From NCBI RefSeq assembly GCF_003967275.1, contig NZ_AP018721.1, positions 868,001 to 932,000 on the forward strand: 64,000 bases of DNA, written 5' to 3'. The position numbers and the translations under genes were made by a program. How positions within the stretch are numbered: the first letter of the stretch is position 1; every line of letters starts with the position of its first letter. Positions 25,690-36,085 of the stretch are shown here, piece by piece. The notes under the pieces were generated by a model, which saw only the letters and a program-made list of their open reading frames with translations, ran no database searches and was not told the DNA's origin. This DNA is from Sulfuritortus calidifontis. GTDB lineage: Bacteria > Pseudomonadota > Gammaproteobacteria > Burkholderiales > Thiobacillaceae.

Positions 25690-27133
25690 TTCCCACCATT
25701 CCCCGATACAGCTCGGCGTATTCCGCCGCGCTTTTCTCCCAGCTGAAATCCCGCTTCATGCCGGCGACCTGCAGCCGCTTCCAGGCGGCGGCATCGCGGT
25801 AGAGCGCGAGCGCCCTCGCCACCGCGGCCTGCAAGGCCGCAGCCGTGGCCTCGGCGAAGACGAAGCCGGTTGCCGCGCCCCGGGCCAGCGCCTCCGGCGT
25901 GGCATCGACCACGGTGTCCCTGAGGCCGCCGGTGGCATGCACGATGGGGGGGGTGCCATAGCGCTGGCTGTACATCTGGTTGAGGCCGCAGGGCTCGAAA
26001 CGCGAAGGCATCAGGAAGCAGTCGGCGCCGGCCTCGATGCGGTGGGCCAGGCCTTCGTCGTAGCCGATGACGCTGGCAACCCGGCCCGGATGCCGCGCCG
26101 CCAGTTCGTGCAGGCTGGCTTCCAGCGCGGCATCGCCGCTGCCGAGGAAAACCATCTGCCCACCCTGGCCGACCAGCCAGTCGGCCATCTCCAGCACCAG
26201 GTCGAGGCCCTTCTGGTGGGTCAGGCGGGAGATCATGCCGAACACGGGCGCCTGGGCCTCGACCGCCAGGTTCAAATCCTCCTGCAAGGCCTGTTTGCAG
26301 TTTTTCTTCGCCGCCGGGTTGCGGGCCGAATAGCTGCAACCGATGTGCAGGTCGGCCGCCGGGTTCCAGAAGGCGGTGTCGATGCCGTTGACGATGCCGG
26401 ACAGCACCTCGCGCCGACCGGCCAACAAACCCTGCAGCCCCATGCCCAGCGGCTCGTGCTGAATCTCCTCGGCATAGGACGGGCTGACCGTGCTCAGTCG
26501 ATCGGCGTAGAACAGGCCGGCCTTGAGGAAGGACAGATTGCCGTAATACTCCAGGCCGGCGATGTGGAAATGCTCGGCCGGCAGGCCGAGCTGGCCCACG
26601 GTCTCGGGCGGGAAGATGCCCTGGTAGGCCAGGTTGTGGATGGTCATCAGGCTCTTGGCACCGCCGCCCATGAAACGCAGCCAAGCGGGTGCCAGGCCGG
26701 TCTGCCAGTCGTTGCAGTGCAGCACGTCGGGTCGCCAGTCGAGCGGGCTGGTGCCGCTGGCGAGGTAGGCCGCCAGCCAGGACAACAGGCCGAAGCGCAG
26801 GGCGTTGTCGGCATGGTCTCGACCGTCGGTATCCTGATAGGGCCCGCCTTCGCGCCCATAGTAATGCGGCGCGTCGATGACGTAGACCGGGGTGTCCGAG
26901 TCCGGCATCTTGGCCAAGAGCAATCGGGTCGGGCCGAAGATCGGCAGCCGCTCGAAGACCAGGCACTGACGGGCGCCCTGCACGCCATGCAGCACGCCGG
27001 GATAGCCCGGCAGCAGCAGGCGACAATCGATCTTGTCGCCGCGCAGCGCTGGTGGCAAAGCGCCGCTGACGTCGGCCAGCCCGCCGGTCTTGACCAGGGG
27101 GCGGGCCTCGGAGGTGGCGAACAGGACCTTCAT
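25682..27133 (-). CDS. glgA: Glycogen synthase
   Basis: A 483-residue GT5 glycosyltransferase that extends alpha-1,4-glucan from ADP-glucose. The N-terminal substrate motif KTGGLADVSGALP begins at about residue 15. Later come GLQGLLAGRREVLSGIVNGID and the C-terminal RFEPCGLNQMYSQRYGTPPIVHATGGL motif with the catalytic Glu. The start at 27133 gives the family-typical MKVLFATSEARPLVKTGG; the open frame extends upstream to 27241 without any family match. It is divergent from the hybrid kinase gene across 131 bases. No glgB or glgC is in the window. Confidence 0.94.
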   Translation of the reverse strand: MKVLFATSEARPLVKTGGLADVSGALPPALRGDKIDCRLLLPGYPGVLHGVQGARQCLVFERLPIFGPTRLLLAKMPDSDTPVYVIDAPHYYGREGGPYQDTDGRDHADNALRFGLLSWLAAYLASGTSPLDWRPDVLHCNDWQTGLAPAWLRFMGGGAKSLMTIHNLAYQGIFPPETVGQLGLPAEHFHIAGLEYYGNLSFLKAGLFYADRLSTVSPSYAEEIQHEPLGMGLQGLLAGRREVLSGIVNGIDTAFWNPAADLHIGCSYSARNPAAKKNCKQALQEDLNLAVEAQAPVFGMISRLTHQKGLDLVLEMADWLVGQGGQMVFLGSGDAALEASLHELAARHPGRVASVIGYDEGLAHRIEAGADCFLMPSRFEPCGLNQMYSQRYGTPPIVHATGGLRDTVVDATPEALARGAATGFVFAEATAAALQAAVARALALYRDAAAWKRLQVAGMKRDFSWEKSAAEYAELYRGMVGKD

Positions 27134-27264
27134 GGCGGACGGTGCTTTCAGTGATTTTCCGGCTATTGTAGTCGTACGTAGATATTGTTGCGGATTGCCC
27201 CGTTGGCGGAATTCATCAAGAATTCTCCGGCATTGCTTCAATCCATAACTTATCCGTTTCGGCC

Positions 27265-30200
27265 ATGAGTCGGCGGAGGGAGCCCATAGTGACGAAAGCG
27301 GCGAAACCCGCCGATGGCGATATGCACGCGGCCTGGCTGGCTCAGGCGCGGGATCTGCGCAACCTGGCCGACCTGCTGGCCACCGAAGGCTGGGATCGGA
27401 TGCGCGCCTTGCGGTTGGCGCACACCCTGCAAGGGCTGGCCGAGCAGGCCGTGCCGCAAGGCGGGAGCCAATTTGGTCAATCGGCGCGGGGTTTGTTGAG
27501 CCGGCTGGAAGTGCTGCTGCTGGACAAGGACCGGCCTGAATCGGGCTTATGGCAGGAACTGGTCGCGGCGGTTTCCGACCTGGCTGACCTTGTTTCGGCT
27601 GCCGGCGATCCTTTGGCCGGCGCCGGCTGGGAGCTCGCCGGCCGATGGCCGACGGCCTTGCCCGACGGCTGGCGCCTGTTCGGGCTCGGGCCCGATGCCG
27701 CTGTGCTGTTGCAGTCGTCGCCCAAGGGCGGTTGCCGGATCGAGCGGATGTTCGATTCGGTCACGGCCTTGCTGGCGAATCTGTCCGGTGCCGCCAATCA
27801 TGTCGTCCTGGCCGATGCCGATTGGCTGGCCGGTGAGGTTTCCGGTCTGGAGGCGATCCGCCAGTTCGTCGCGACGAACGGCAAGGCCAGGGTGGTTTTC
27901 GTCGCGGTGACCCCGGGCCAGGGCTTCAGCCATCAGTTGACCGTATTGCGCAGCGGCATCGACCTGTTCTTGGAGCAGCCGGTAACGCCGGAACGCCTGG
28001 TCGAAACCCTGGACGGCCTTGTCTGGCGGCCCAGCCGGCCCTACCGGGTCATGCTGGTCGACGACGATGTCGCCGCCATGGCCCACACTGCCGCCATCCT
28101 GCGCCATGAGGGCATGGAGGTGTCGGAGATCAACGATCCCTTCATCGCCCTCGAGTTCGTCGAGGAGTTCGTGCCCGACGTCATGGTATTCGATATCGAG
28201 ATGCCGGCCTGCAAGGGGACCGAGCTGGCCACCCTGATCCGGCAGAAGGATCGCTATGCCCACATTCCGCTGATCTATCTCACCGCCTGGTCCGACGGGG
28301 ACCGGCAGATGGCGGCCCGGGTGACGGCGGGCGACGACTATCTGGTCAAGCCGGTCGACCCCGAGTTGCTGATCATGGCGGTTTCCGCCCGGGCAAGGCG
28401 GGCGCGGCATCTGGGCGCGATCAAGCAGGTCGGCCAGAGCCGCTGGCGCCAGTTCGAGCGCTTGCGCCACGCCCTCGATCAGCATGCCCTGGTCAGCGCC
28501 ACCGATGTCGATGGGCGCATCTTCTATGCCAATTCCAAATTCTGCGAGGTAAGCGGGTATCGTGTCGATGAGCTGCTTGGCCAAAACCATCGCATCGTCA
28601 AGTCCGGCCGGCACCCGGAGAGCTTCTACGAGGAGATGTGGCAGACCCTGCGCAATGGCCGGATCTGGCAGGGCGAGATCGAAAACCGGCGAAAGAGCGG
28701 CATCCATTACTGGGTGAAGTCGACCATCGTGCCTTTCCTCGACGAGGCCGGGCAGCCGGAGCTGTATGTCTCGATCCGCACCGAAATCACCGAAACCAAG
28801 CTGCAATCGCGCCTGCTCAGTCTGCTGCGCGAGGGCATGGGCAGCTACGTGGCGACCCGCGAGCTGGCGGCCAGTGCCGATTTCCTCTTGCAGGGCCTGC
28901 TCGAACTGACCCAGAGCGCCTACGGCTTCATCGGCGAGGTGCTCTACGACGAAGAGGGGCAGCCCTATCTCAAGACTCACGCCCTGAGCAATATCGCCTG
29001 GGACGAGGAGACGCGCCGGCTCTATGAAGAACATGCAGAGAAAGGGCTGGAATTCCGCAACCTGAAGACCCTGTTCGGCCACGTCATGGCTACCGGCGAT
29101 ATGGTGATCAGCAACGACCCGGCGCACGATCCGCGGCGCGGCGGCCTGCCGTCGGGACACCCGGCCCTGCACAGTTTCCTCGGCATGCCGATCTATTACG
29201 GCGAGGAAATGGTCGGCATGTATGGCTTGGCCAATCGTCCGGGTGGCTACGACGAGCGGCTGCTCAATTTCCTGGCGCCGTTCAACGCCACCTACGCAGC
29301 GATCATCGACGCGAATCGGGCCTCGGCGCGCCAGGAGCAGATCCTCGACGATCTGCTGCAGGCGAAGGAGCGTGCCGAGGCGGCGAACACCGCCAAGTCG
29401 GAGTTCCTGGCCAGCATGAGCCACGAATTGCGCACGCCGCTCAATGCCATTCTGGGCTTCTCCCAACTGATGCTGGACGAGGGCGAGGCGATCGACGCCG
29501 ACACTCGCAACGGCGCCCAGGAGATCTACCGGGCCGGCAGCCACCTGCTGGACATCATCAACGATCTGCTCGATCTGGCCCGGATCGAGGCGGGCAAGCT
29601 GGAGCTGCAGCTCAAATCCGTGCCGGTGGCCAGCGTCATGCAGGAGTGCCAGTCGATCGCCCAGCCGCTGGCTAGGGCGCGCGAGGTCGAACTCGAGTTC
29701 GCGATGCTGGTGCCGCCAGACCAGGAGATCCAGGCCGACCTGTTGCGGATCAAGCAGGCGCTGCTCAACCTGATTTCGAACGCGATCAAATACAACCGCA
29801 CCGGCGGCTGGGTGAAGGTCACCTGCCAGGCCATGCCCTTCGGCAGCATCCGCTTCAGCGTCAAGGACTCGGGCCCGGGCATCCCGCTCGACAAGCAGGA
29901 CCGCCTGTTCTCGCCCTTCGATCGCCTCGGCGCCGAGCGCAGCAGCGTCGGCGGCACCGGCATCGGGCTGGTGATCACCCGTCACCTGGTCGAGATCATG
30001 GGCGGGGAGATCGGCCTGCATAGCGAGGCCGGCCTCGGCAGCGAATTCTGGGTCGACATGCCCCCGGCATCGCTGTCGCCGGACCCGACGCAAGCGGCTG
30101 CCGCCGAGGCGGAGCCGGTCGAGCGCAAACGGCCGAAGCCGGCCGAGGGGAGGGTCTATCATGTCTTGTATGTCGAGGATAATTTTCTCAGCCAGCGCCT

Positions 30201-30531
30201 GATGCAGAGCCTGCTCAGCCAGCGGCCCGAGATCAAGCTGATCGAGGCCGACACGGCGGAAGCGGGCCTCGCCCTGGCTGAAACGATCCGGCCCGACCTG
30301 ATCTTCATGGACATCAACCTGCCGGGCATGGACGGTTATCAGGCCCTGCAGAAGCTGCAGCACAGCCATCACCTCAAGGGGGTGCCGGTGGTGGCGGTGA
30401 CGGCCAACGCCATGACCGGCGAAGAGGAGCGGGGATTGGCCGCCGGCTTCCAGGCCTATTTGACCAAGCCGTTCAAGATCGAGAAGTTGTATGACCTGCT
30501 GGATCGACTGCTGGTCGAACCCGAACTCTGA
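27265..30531 (+). CDS. Hybrid sensor histidine kinase (Hpt-like, REC, PAS, GAF, HisKA, HATPase, REC)
   Basis: A 1088-residue cytosolic hybrid kinase without transmembrane segments. In order: a helical N-terminus with an Hpt-like AHTLQG motif (His53, the usual Lys replaced by Gln), a degenerate receiver-like region (about 130-250), a full receiver with DDD and phospho-acceptor Asp310, PAS (about 405-505), GAF (about 525-680), HisKA with His720 in [11 protein letters not shown], HATPase with DSGPGIP and GGTGIGL, and a C-terminal receiver with Asp1016. A GTG at 27289 has a better ribosome site (GGAGGG) and may be the true start. It is followed 44 bases later by an EAL protein that contains an Hpt domain, a likely phosphorelay partner. 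Confidence 0.87.
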   Translation: MSRRREPIVTKAAKPADGDMHAAWLAQARDLRNLADLLATEGWDRMRALRLAHTLQGLAEQAVPQGGSQFGQSARGLLSRLEVLLLDKDRPESGLWQELVAAVSDLADLVSAAGDPLAGAGWELAGRWPTALPDGWRLFGLGPDAAVLLQSSPKGGCRIERMFDSVTALLANLSGAANHVVLADADWLAGEVSGLEAIRQFVATNGKARVVFVAVTPGQGFSHQLTVLRSGIDLFLEQPVTPERLVETLDGLVWRPSRPYRVMLVDDDVAAMAHTAAILRHEGMEVSEINDPFIALEFVEEFVPDVMVFDIEMPACKGTELATLIRQKDRYAHIPLIYLTAWSDGDRQMAARVTAGDDYLVKPVDPELLIMAVSARARRARHLGAIKQVGQSRWRQFERLRHALDQHALVSATDVDGRIFYANSKFCEVSGYRVDELLGQNHRIVKSGRHPESFYEEMWQTLRNGRIWQGEIENRRKSGIHYWVKSTIVPFLDEAGQPELYVSIRTEITETKLQSRLLSLLREGMGSYVATRELAASADFLLQGLLELTQSAYGFIGEVLYDEEGQPYLKTHALSNIAWDEETRRLYEEHAEKGLEFRNLKTLFGHVMATGDMVISNDPAHDPRRGGLPSGHPALHSFLGMPIYYGEEMVGMYGLANRPGGYDERLLNFLAPFNATYAAIIDANRASARQEQILDDLLQAKERAEAANTAKSEFLASMSHELRTPLNAILGFSQLMLDEGEAIDADTRNGAQEIYRAGSHLLDIINDLLDLARIEAGKLELQLKSVPVASVMQECQSIAQPLARAREVELEFAMLVPPDQEIQADLLRIKQALLNLISNAIKYNRTGGWVKVTCQAMPFGSIRFSVKDSGPGIPLDKQDRLFSPFDRLGAERSSVGGTGIGLVITRHLVEIMGGEIGLHSEAGLGSEFWVDMPPASLSPDPTQAAAAEAEPVERKRPKPAEGRVYHVLYVEDNFLSQRLMQSLLSQRPEIKLIEADTAEAGLALAETIRPDLIFMDINLPGMDGYQALQKLQHSHHLKGVPVVAVTANAMTGEEERGLAAGFQAYLTKPFKIEKLYDLLDRLLVEPEL

Positions 30532-30575
30532 GTCTACGGCAGTCGTGTTTTCTAACCTTGAGGCGAGATGTCCGC

Positions 30576-33248
30576 ATGAGCCCTGACCCGGAAGGCGAAG
30601 ACCGGCTCTGGCCGCTGCTGGAATGCCTGCCCCTGGCGGTCGCGGTGTTCGACCGGCAGGGCCGGACCCAGTACGTCAATGCCAAGTTCGTCGACCTGTT
30701 CGGCTACGGCACGCAGGAGATCGCGACGCTGGACGCCTGGTGGCAGAAGGCCTCGCCCGACCATGACAGCTATATCGCACTGCGCGATCACTGGCAGGGG
30801 ATTATGGGCCGGGCGGAACAATCCCGGTTCGAGGTCGAGCCGATTGCCGGCATGGCCGCCTGCAAGGGCGGCGAGCCGCGCTATCTGGAGATGCGCGCCA
30901 ATATCCTGGGCGAGCGCATCCTGGCGACGGTGATCGACCTGACCGCGCGGCGCCAGGCCGAGCAGGCGATGCAACAGGCCAAGGCGGAGGCCGACCGGGC
31001 GTTGCGGGAGAAGTCCGAGCTTGTCGCCCGCATCGGCCGCGATATCTATGCGCCGCTCAATGTCATCCTCGGCTATGCCCAGCTGCTCGAGCAGGAGCCG
31101 GACCTGCCGCAGGCGGGACGGACGCAGATCCGCGAGATCAAGGCGGCCGGTGATCAGATGCTGGAGATGGTCAAGCAGGTCATCGGCGCGGTCAGCTCGA
31201 CGCCGGCTGCCGGCGTGGCCGAACCGGCGCCGAGGCGGCACATCCTGGCGGCGGAGGATTACGAGCCCAATCGCATCCTGCTCAAGCGGCAGTTGAGCAA
31301 GCTGGGCTACGGTGTGGATTTTGCCCGGGACGGCGCCGAGGCCCTGCAGATGTGGCAGGGCGGCGGCTATGGCCTGATTCTGACCGACTGCAACATGCCG
31401 GTGATGGATGGCATCACCCTGGCCGAGCGCATCCGCGAGATCGAGCGGGGCCAGGGCGGGCATGTGCCGATCGTCGCCTTGTCGGCCAATACCATCCAGC
31501 AGGACATCGACCGCTGCCTGAGCGCCGGGATTGACGCCTTCCTCGGCAAGCCGGTCCAATTGCATGACCTGAAAGAGATGCTGGATCGCTTCGGCCTGGG
31601 CGACGGCCAGGTCGCAGCCAAGATGCCGGCCGCCGGCACGGTGGCCGCGCCGTCGCAGGAGCGGCGTTCGCCCATGCAGGCGTTGCGGATGCTGCTGGAC
31701 GAGAACGACCCGCGCGAGCTGGGACGGATGTCGGAGATTTTTATCGGCTCTCTGCAGGGGCTGCTGGACGAGATCGATGCGGGCATGCAGGCGGCGAGCG
31801 CGGAGGCCGTCGGCAAGTCCCTGCACAAGCTGAAGTCTTCGCTGCTTGCCATCGGCGACGAGGCCCTGGCCGGCCAGGCGGTCGCGCTGGAATCGGCGGC
31901 CAAGGCCGGCGACTGGGCCGCCATTCGCAGGGGGGTGCCAATCCTGTCCCGATCGGCTGCCGGGGTGATCCAGGCGATCCGCGAGGAATTACAGCACGCC
32001 TCGGCCCAGGCCCAGGCCCCGGACCCGGACCCGGACCCGGCTCGACTGCCGGCGGCGGAAGCGGATTGGGCGAACTTGCGGGTCCTGGTGGTCGACGACG
32101 ACGTCTTCATGCGGCTGCAGATCGGCAGCATCCTGCAGCGCCTCGGGGTGCGCGAGGTCCGCCAGGCGGGCAACGGCACCGAGGCCCTGGCCAGCCTGGA
32201 CGCCCATCCCCACGATGCCGACGTCATTGTCACCGATCTCAACATGCCCGGCATGGACGGCGTGGAATTCATCCGCCATCTGGTCGCGCGCAAGTTCCGC
32301 GGCGGCATCGCCTTCGTCAGCGGCGAGGACAGCCGGGTACTGAGCAGCGTGCAGGAGCTGGCCAAGGCGCAGAACCTGCGGGTGCTGGGTACCCTGGTCA
32401 AGCCGGTCTACAGCGCGGCGCTCTACGATGTGCTCAATCGCTATGGCGCATCCGAGACGGCGGCGGCCGGCACGGCGGCGGGCCCGGCGATCAGCGTCGG
32501 CGACCTGCTGACCGGCCTGGAGTCCAACCAGTTCGTCGCCTATTTCCAGCCCAAGGTCGATGCCCGCAGCCTCGAGGTGATCGGGGTCGAGGTCCTGGCC
32601 CGCTGGAATCACCCGCAGCACGGCATCCTCGCGCCCGGCCTGTTCGTGCCGCTGGCGGAGAATGGTGGCCTGATCGAGATCCTGACCATGGCCATCTTCA
32701 AGAACGCCATCGACGCCGGCAGCGAGCTGCATCGCCTGGGCCACCAGCTCAAGATCGCCGTCAACTATTCGGCCCAATCTTTCGGCAGCCTGGAGCTGCC
32801 CGAGTTCATCGTCGCGACTTCGCAGGCGGCCGGCCTGGACCCGCGCTACCTGATCATCGAGGTGACCGAATCGGGCCTGGTGCACGACCCGACCGTGGCG
32901 CTCGACGTGCTGAGCCGCCTGCGGCTGAAGGGGGTCAGCCTGTCGATCGACGACTTCGGCACCGGCTACTCCTCCATGGAGCAGTTGCGGCGCATCCCGT
33001 TCAGCGAATTGAAGATCGACCAGGGCTTCGTCCGCGGGGCGGATCAGGATGCGACCGCGCGTTCGATTCTCGAGTCGAGTATCGCCATGGCCAAGAAGCT
33101 CAATCTCACCACCGTGGCCGAGGGCGTGGAGACCCAGGAAGACCTCGAGGTCGTGCGCAGCCTGGGCTGCGATCTGGTCCAGGGCTATCTGATCGCCAAG
33201 CCGATGGCGCTGGCCGATCTGATCGTCTGGTTGCAACGCAAGCGCTAA
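30576..33248 (+). CDS. PAS-REC-Hpt-REC-EAL signalling protein (c-di-GMP phosphodiesterase)
   Basis: An 890-residue cytosolic protein. It has a PAS domain (about 8-110), a DHp-like helix pair (about 145-200) in which the phospho-acceptor His is absent (ARIGRDIYAPLN where SHELRTPLN is expected) and with no ATPase domain, receiver 1 (Asp271), an Hpt domain with His417 in SLHKLKSSLL, receiver 2 (Asp554), and an EAL domain (about 640-885) with EVLARW and DDFGTGYSS. It should hydrolyse c-di-GMP to pGpG under phosphorelay control from the kinase upstream. The ATG at 30576 follows GAGGCGAG; a TTG at 30558 is the only earlier start. Confidence 0.87.
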   Translation: MSPDPEGEDRLWPLLECLPLAVAVFDRQGRTQYVNAKFVDLFGYGTQEIATLDAWWQKASPDHDSYIALRDHWQGIMGRAEQSRFEVEPIAGMAACKGGEPRYLEMRANILGERILATVIDLTARRQAEQAMQQAKAEADRALREKSELVARIGRDIYAPLNVILGYAQLLEQEPDLPQAGRTQIREIKAAGDQMLEMVKQVIGAVSSTPAAGVAEPAPRRHILAAEDYEPNRILLKRQLSKLGYGVDFARDGAEALQMWQGGGYGLILTDCNMPVMDGITLAERIREIERGQGGHVPIVALSANTIQQDIDRCLSAGIDAFLGKPVQLHDLKEMLDRFGLGDGQVAAKMPAAGTVAAPSQERRSPMQALRMLLDENDPRELGRMSEIFIGSLQGLLDEIDAGMQAASAEAVGKSLHKLKSSLLAIGDEALAGQAVALESAAKAGDWAAIRRGVPILSRSAAGVIQAIREELQHASAQAQAPDPDPDPARLPAAEADWANLRVLVVDDDVFMRLQIGSILQRLGVREVRQAGNGTEALASLDAHPHDADVIVTDLNMPGMDGVEFIRHLVARKFRGGIAFVSGEDSRVLSSVQELAKAQNLRVLGTLVKPVYSAALYDVLNRYGASETAAAGTAAGPAISVGDLLTGLESNQFVAYFQPKVDARSLEVIGVEVLARWNHPQHGILAPGLFVPLAENGGLIEILTMAIFKNAIDAGSELHRLGHQLKIAVNYSAQSFGSLELPEFIVATSQAAGLDPRYLIIEVTESGLVHDPTVALDVLSRLRLKGVSLSIDDFGTGYSSMEQLRRIPFSELKIDQGFVRGADQDATARSILESSIAMAKKLNLTTVAEGVETQEDLEVVRSLGCDLVQGYLIAKPMALADLIVWLQRKR

Positions 33249-33336
33249 GTCGTGGCGTCCGCCGGTGGTATGTAGTGCCGATAGGCGGCGGCTTGTGCCT
33301 AAGATAGAACACATCGGTAATCGGGGAGAATCGAAA

Positions 33337-34263
33337 ATGACGCAATTGCAGATCGGCTTGTACGGGCTCGGCCGCATGGGCGGCAATATGGCCAAACGCC
33401 TGGCCCGCGGCGGGGTCACGGTCTACGCCTACAACCGCAGTTTCGAGGTGGCGGAAAAGCTGGCCGCCGGCGACGACAACGTCCGGGCCTGCCGCAGCCT
33501 GGAAGAGGTGGTCGCCAGCCTGTCCGCACCGCGGGTGCTTTGGTTGATGCTGCCTTCCGGCCCGGCGACCGAGGCGGCCATCCTCCAGGCCGCGGCCCTG
33601 CTCGAGCCGGGCGACATCCTGGTCGACGGCGCCAACGGCTACTACAAGGAGGCCATTGCCCGCGCCGACCAGCTTGCCGGCCAGGGCATCCGCTTCGTCG
33701 ATGTCGGCGTTTCCGGCGGCATCTGGGGCCTGGACAATGGCTATTGCCTGATGGCGGGCGGCGACGAGGCGGCATTGGCGGCGGTGATTCCCTTCCTCAA
33801 GCTGCTGGCCCCGGCGCCGGACCGCGGCTGGCTGCATGCCGGGCCGGTCGGCTCCGGCCACTTCACCAAGATGGTCCACAACGGCATCGAGTACGGCATG
33901 ATGCAGGCCTTCGCCGAGGGCTTCGCCCTGATGCAGGCGAAGACCGAGTTCGAGCTCGACCTGGCGAAGATCGCCGAGCTCTGGCGGCACAGCTCGGTGG
34001 TGCGCTCCTGGCTGCTCGATCTGACCGCCGACTTTCTCAAGGCTGACCAGAAGCTCGTCGACATCGCCCCGGTGGTGGCCGATTCCGGCGAGGGCCGTTG
34101 GACCGCGCTGGAGGCGGTGGAGCAGGGGGTGCCGACACCGGTGATGTCGCTCGCGCTGATGATGCGCTTCGCCAGCCAGGGCAAGAACGACTATGCCGCC
34201 CGCATGCTGGCCATGATGCGCAAGGGCTTCGGCGGCCATGCCGTGCAAGGCAAGGGTGAGTGA
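33337..34263 (+). CDS. gnd: 6-phosphogluconate dehydrogenase, short (decarboxylating) form
   Basis: A 308-residue enzyme of the short 6-phosphogluconate dehydrogenase group; the classical form has about 470 residues. It starts with the nucleotide motif [16 protein letters not shown], then has [18 protein letters not shown] and [19 protein letters not shown], with the catalytic Lys and Asn. Short forms often prefer NAD. The ATG at 33337 follows GGGGAGAATC; the frame upstream to 33265 overlaps the EAL gene's tail area and is not favoured. It ends 2 bases before zwf, so the two oxidative pentose phosphate enzymes are one operon. Confidence 0.92.
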   Translation: MTQLQIGLYGLGRMGGNMAKRLARGGVTVYAYNRSFEVAEKLAAGDDNVRACRSLEEVVASLSAPRVLWLMLPSGPATEAAILQAAALLEPGDILVDGANGYYKEAIARADQLAGQGIRFVDVGVSGGIWGLDNGYCLMAGGDEAALAAVIPFLKLLAPAPDRGWLHAGPVGSGHFTKMVHNGIEYGMMQAFAEGFALMQAKTEFELDLAKIAELWRHSSVVRSWLLDLTADFLKADQKLVDIAPVVADSGEGRWTALEAVEQGVPTPVMSLALMMRFASQGKNDYAARMLAMMRKGFGGHAVQGKGE

Positions 34264-34265
34264 CC

Positions 34266-35750
34266 ATGACCGAGCAAGAACAAGCGCTGCCGCCCTGCAA
34301 TTTCGTGATCTTCGGCGCCACCGGCAACCTGGCGACCAAGAAGCTGATCCCCGCCCTGTTCCACCTCGAACTCAGCGGCAAGCTGCCCGAGGCGCTGACC
34401 TTCATCGCCTTCGCCCGCCGCAGCTGGGACGATGCTGCCTGGCGCAGCCATGTCATCGATCTGCTCAAGCCCAAATACCCGAAGGTGGAGGACGCCGTGC
34501 TGGCCCGGTTTGCCGCCCGCTTCGACTACCTGCGCGGCGAGTTGCACGATGCGGCCTCCTACGAGCGGCTGAAGGAGCTGCTGGCCAAGCCGAAGATGGG
34601 CGTCTGTTCCCACGTCGTGTTCTACCTGGCGATCAAGCCGACCGATTTCCCGCCGGTGATCAAGGCCCTCGACTGCTGCGGCCTGAACAAACCGCGTGGC
34701 CTGCACCGCATCGTGGTGGAGAAACCCTTTGGCGAGGACATCGAATCGGCCCGCACCCTGAACGAGCTGCTGCACCGCTATTTCGACGAGCAGCAGATCT
34801 TCCGCATCGACCACTACATGGGCAAGGAGACGGTGCAGAACCTTCTGGTCTTCCGCTTCGCCAACACCCTGATCGAGCCCTTGTGGAACCGTAACTTCAT
34901 CGACCATGTGCAGATCACGGTGGCCGAATCGGTCGGTATCGAGCAGCGGGCCGACTACTACGACAAGGCCGGTGCCCTGCGCGACATGCTGCAGAATCAT
35001 CTGATGCAGTTGTTGACCCTGGTGGCGATGGAGCCGCCGCCGGCGCTGGAGGCCGATGCCTTGCGCGATGAGAAGGTGAAGGTGCTACGCTCGATCCGGC
35101 CGATCTCCAAGCGCTCGGTCCATGCCCACGCCTTCCGTGCCCAGTACAAGGCCGGCCTGGTCGGTGGCGAGCAGGTGCCGGGCTACCAGGACGAGGCCGG
35201 AGTGGAGCCGGATTCGGTGACCGAGAGCTTCGTCGCCGCCAAGTTCTACATCGACAACTGGCGCTGGCGCGGGGTGCCGTTCTATCTGCGCACCGGCAAG
35301 CGGCTGAAGGAGCAGCTGTCGATGATCGCCATCCGCCTGCGCCACCCGCCGCAGCAGTTGTTCCGCGAGACGCCGCTGGAGACGCTGGACCCGAACTGGA
35401 TCGTGCTCTCGATCCAGCCGGACGAGAGCATGCACCTGGAGATCCACGCCAAGCAGCCCGGCCTGGGCATGAACACCCGGGTGATCCGGCTCAACGCCGG
35501 CTATCGCAGCGCCGACGAGAGCCCGCTCGACGCCTATGCCGCCCTGCTGCTCGACGTGATCGAGGGCGACCACACCCTGTTCATCCGCTTCGACGAGGTG
35601 AACTGGGCTTGGCAGGTGGTCGATCCGATCCTGAAGTACTGGGCCCAGGAGCGCGACTTCATCCACACCTATCCAGCCGGCAGTTGGGGGCCGTTGGAGG
35701 CCAACCGCCTGTTCGATTCGGAAGAGACCGAGTGGCGTAACGAGGTCTGA
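34266..35750 (+). CDS. zwf: Glucose-6-phosphate 1-dehydrogenase
   Basis: A 494-residue Zwf, first enzyme of the oxidative pentose phosphate and Entner-Doudoroff routes. Signatures are the N-terminal [18 protein letters not shown], the active-site [13 protein letters not shown] motif (about residue 180), and the later FYLRTGKRL. The ATG at 34266 follows AGGGTGAG; a GTG two codons earlier overlaps the gnd stop. Nothing appears truncated. Placement after gnd and near glgP/glgA groups glycogen-derived hexose use in one stretch. Confidence 0.95.
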   Translation: MTEQEQALPPCNFVIFGATGNLATKKLIPALFHLELSGKLPEALTFIAFARRSWDDAAWRSHVIDLLKPKYPKVEDAVLARFAARFDYLRGELHDAASYERLKELLAKPKMGVCSHVVFYLAIKPTDFPPVIKALDCCGLNKPRGLHRIVVEKPFGEDIESARTLNELLHRYFDEQQIFRIDHYMGKETVQNLLVFRFANTLIEPLWNRNFIDHVQITVAESVGIEQRADYYDKAGALRDMLQNHLMQLLTLVAMEPPPALEADALRDEKVKVLRSIRPISKRSVHAHAFRAQYKAGLVGGEQVPGYQDEAGVEPDSVTESFVAAKFYIDNWRWRGVPFYLRTGKRLKEQLSMIAIRLRHPPQQLFRETPLETLDPNWIVLSIQPDESMHLEIHAKQPGLGMNTRVIRLNAGYRSADESPLDAYAALLLDVIEGDHTLFIRFDEVNWAWQVVDPILKYWAQERDFIHTYPAGSWGPLEANRLFDSEETEWRNEV

Positions 35751-35759
35751 GTGGGAGGG

Positions 35760-36053
35760 CTATTCGGGGTAAAGCCCGAGATAGCGCATGCCCTGGCGTG
35801 GCTCGGCCATCAGCGCCGCCACGGCGTCGCGCCAGGCGAGGTAGTGCGCGGTCTCCTTGTGGGCGAGGGCATCCGCTTCGCTGGCGTAGGCCTCGTAGAG
35901 GATGAAGCGGCAGGGGTCCGCCGCGTCCTGCAGGACGTCGAATCTCAGATTGCCCGCCTCTTGCGTCGAGGCCAGGTGGTTCGCCCGGCAGGCCGCGATG
36001 AATGCGCTCTCGCAACCGGGCTTGATGTGCACGTGGACCAGGGTGACATGCAT
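35760..36053 (-). CDS. Antibiotic biosynthesis monooxygenase (ABM) domain protein
   Basis: A 97-residue single ABM-fold protein, close in pattern to YgiN/LsrG-type small monooxygenases or isomerases. It begins MHVTLVHVHIKPGCESAF. The family features are N-LRFDVLQD (about 35-45), FILYEAYASEADALAHKET with the conserved Tyr/Glu, and the C-terminal hydrophobic strand. It faces zwf tail to tail with a 9-base gap. The substrate may be a quinone or a reactive carbonyl; this cannot be decided from sequence. Confidence 0.83.
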   Translation of the reverse strand: MHVTLVHVHIKPGCESAFIAACRANHLASTQEAGNLRFDVLQDAADPCRFILYEAYASEADALAHKETAHYLAWRDAVAALMAEPRQGMRYLGLYPE

Positions 36054-36085
36054 GGCAGGCTCCTCGATTCGCTCGAACAGCGGCT

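Noticed and set aside
27547..30372. 941-codon minus-strand frame opposite the hybrid kinase
   Set aside because: Shadow frame; the plus strand has clear kinase domains.
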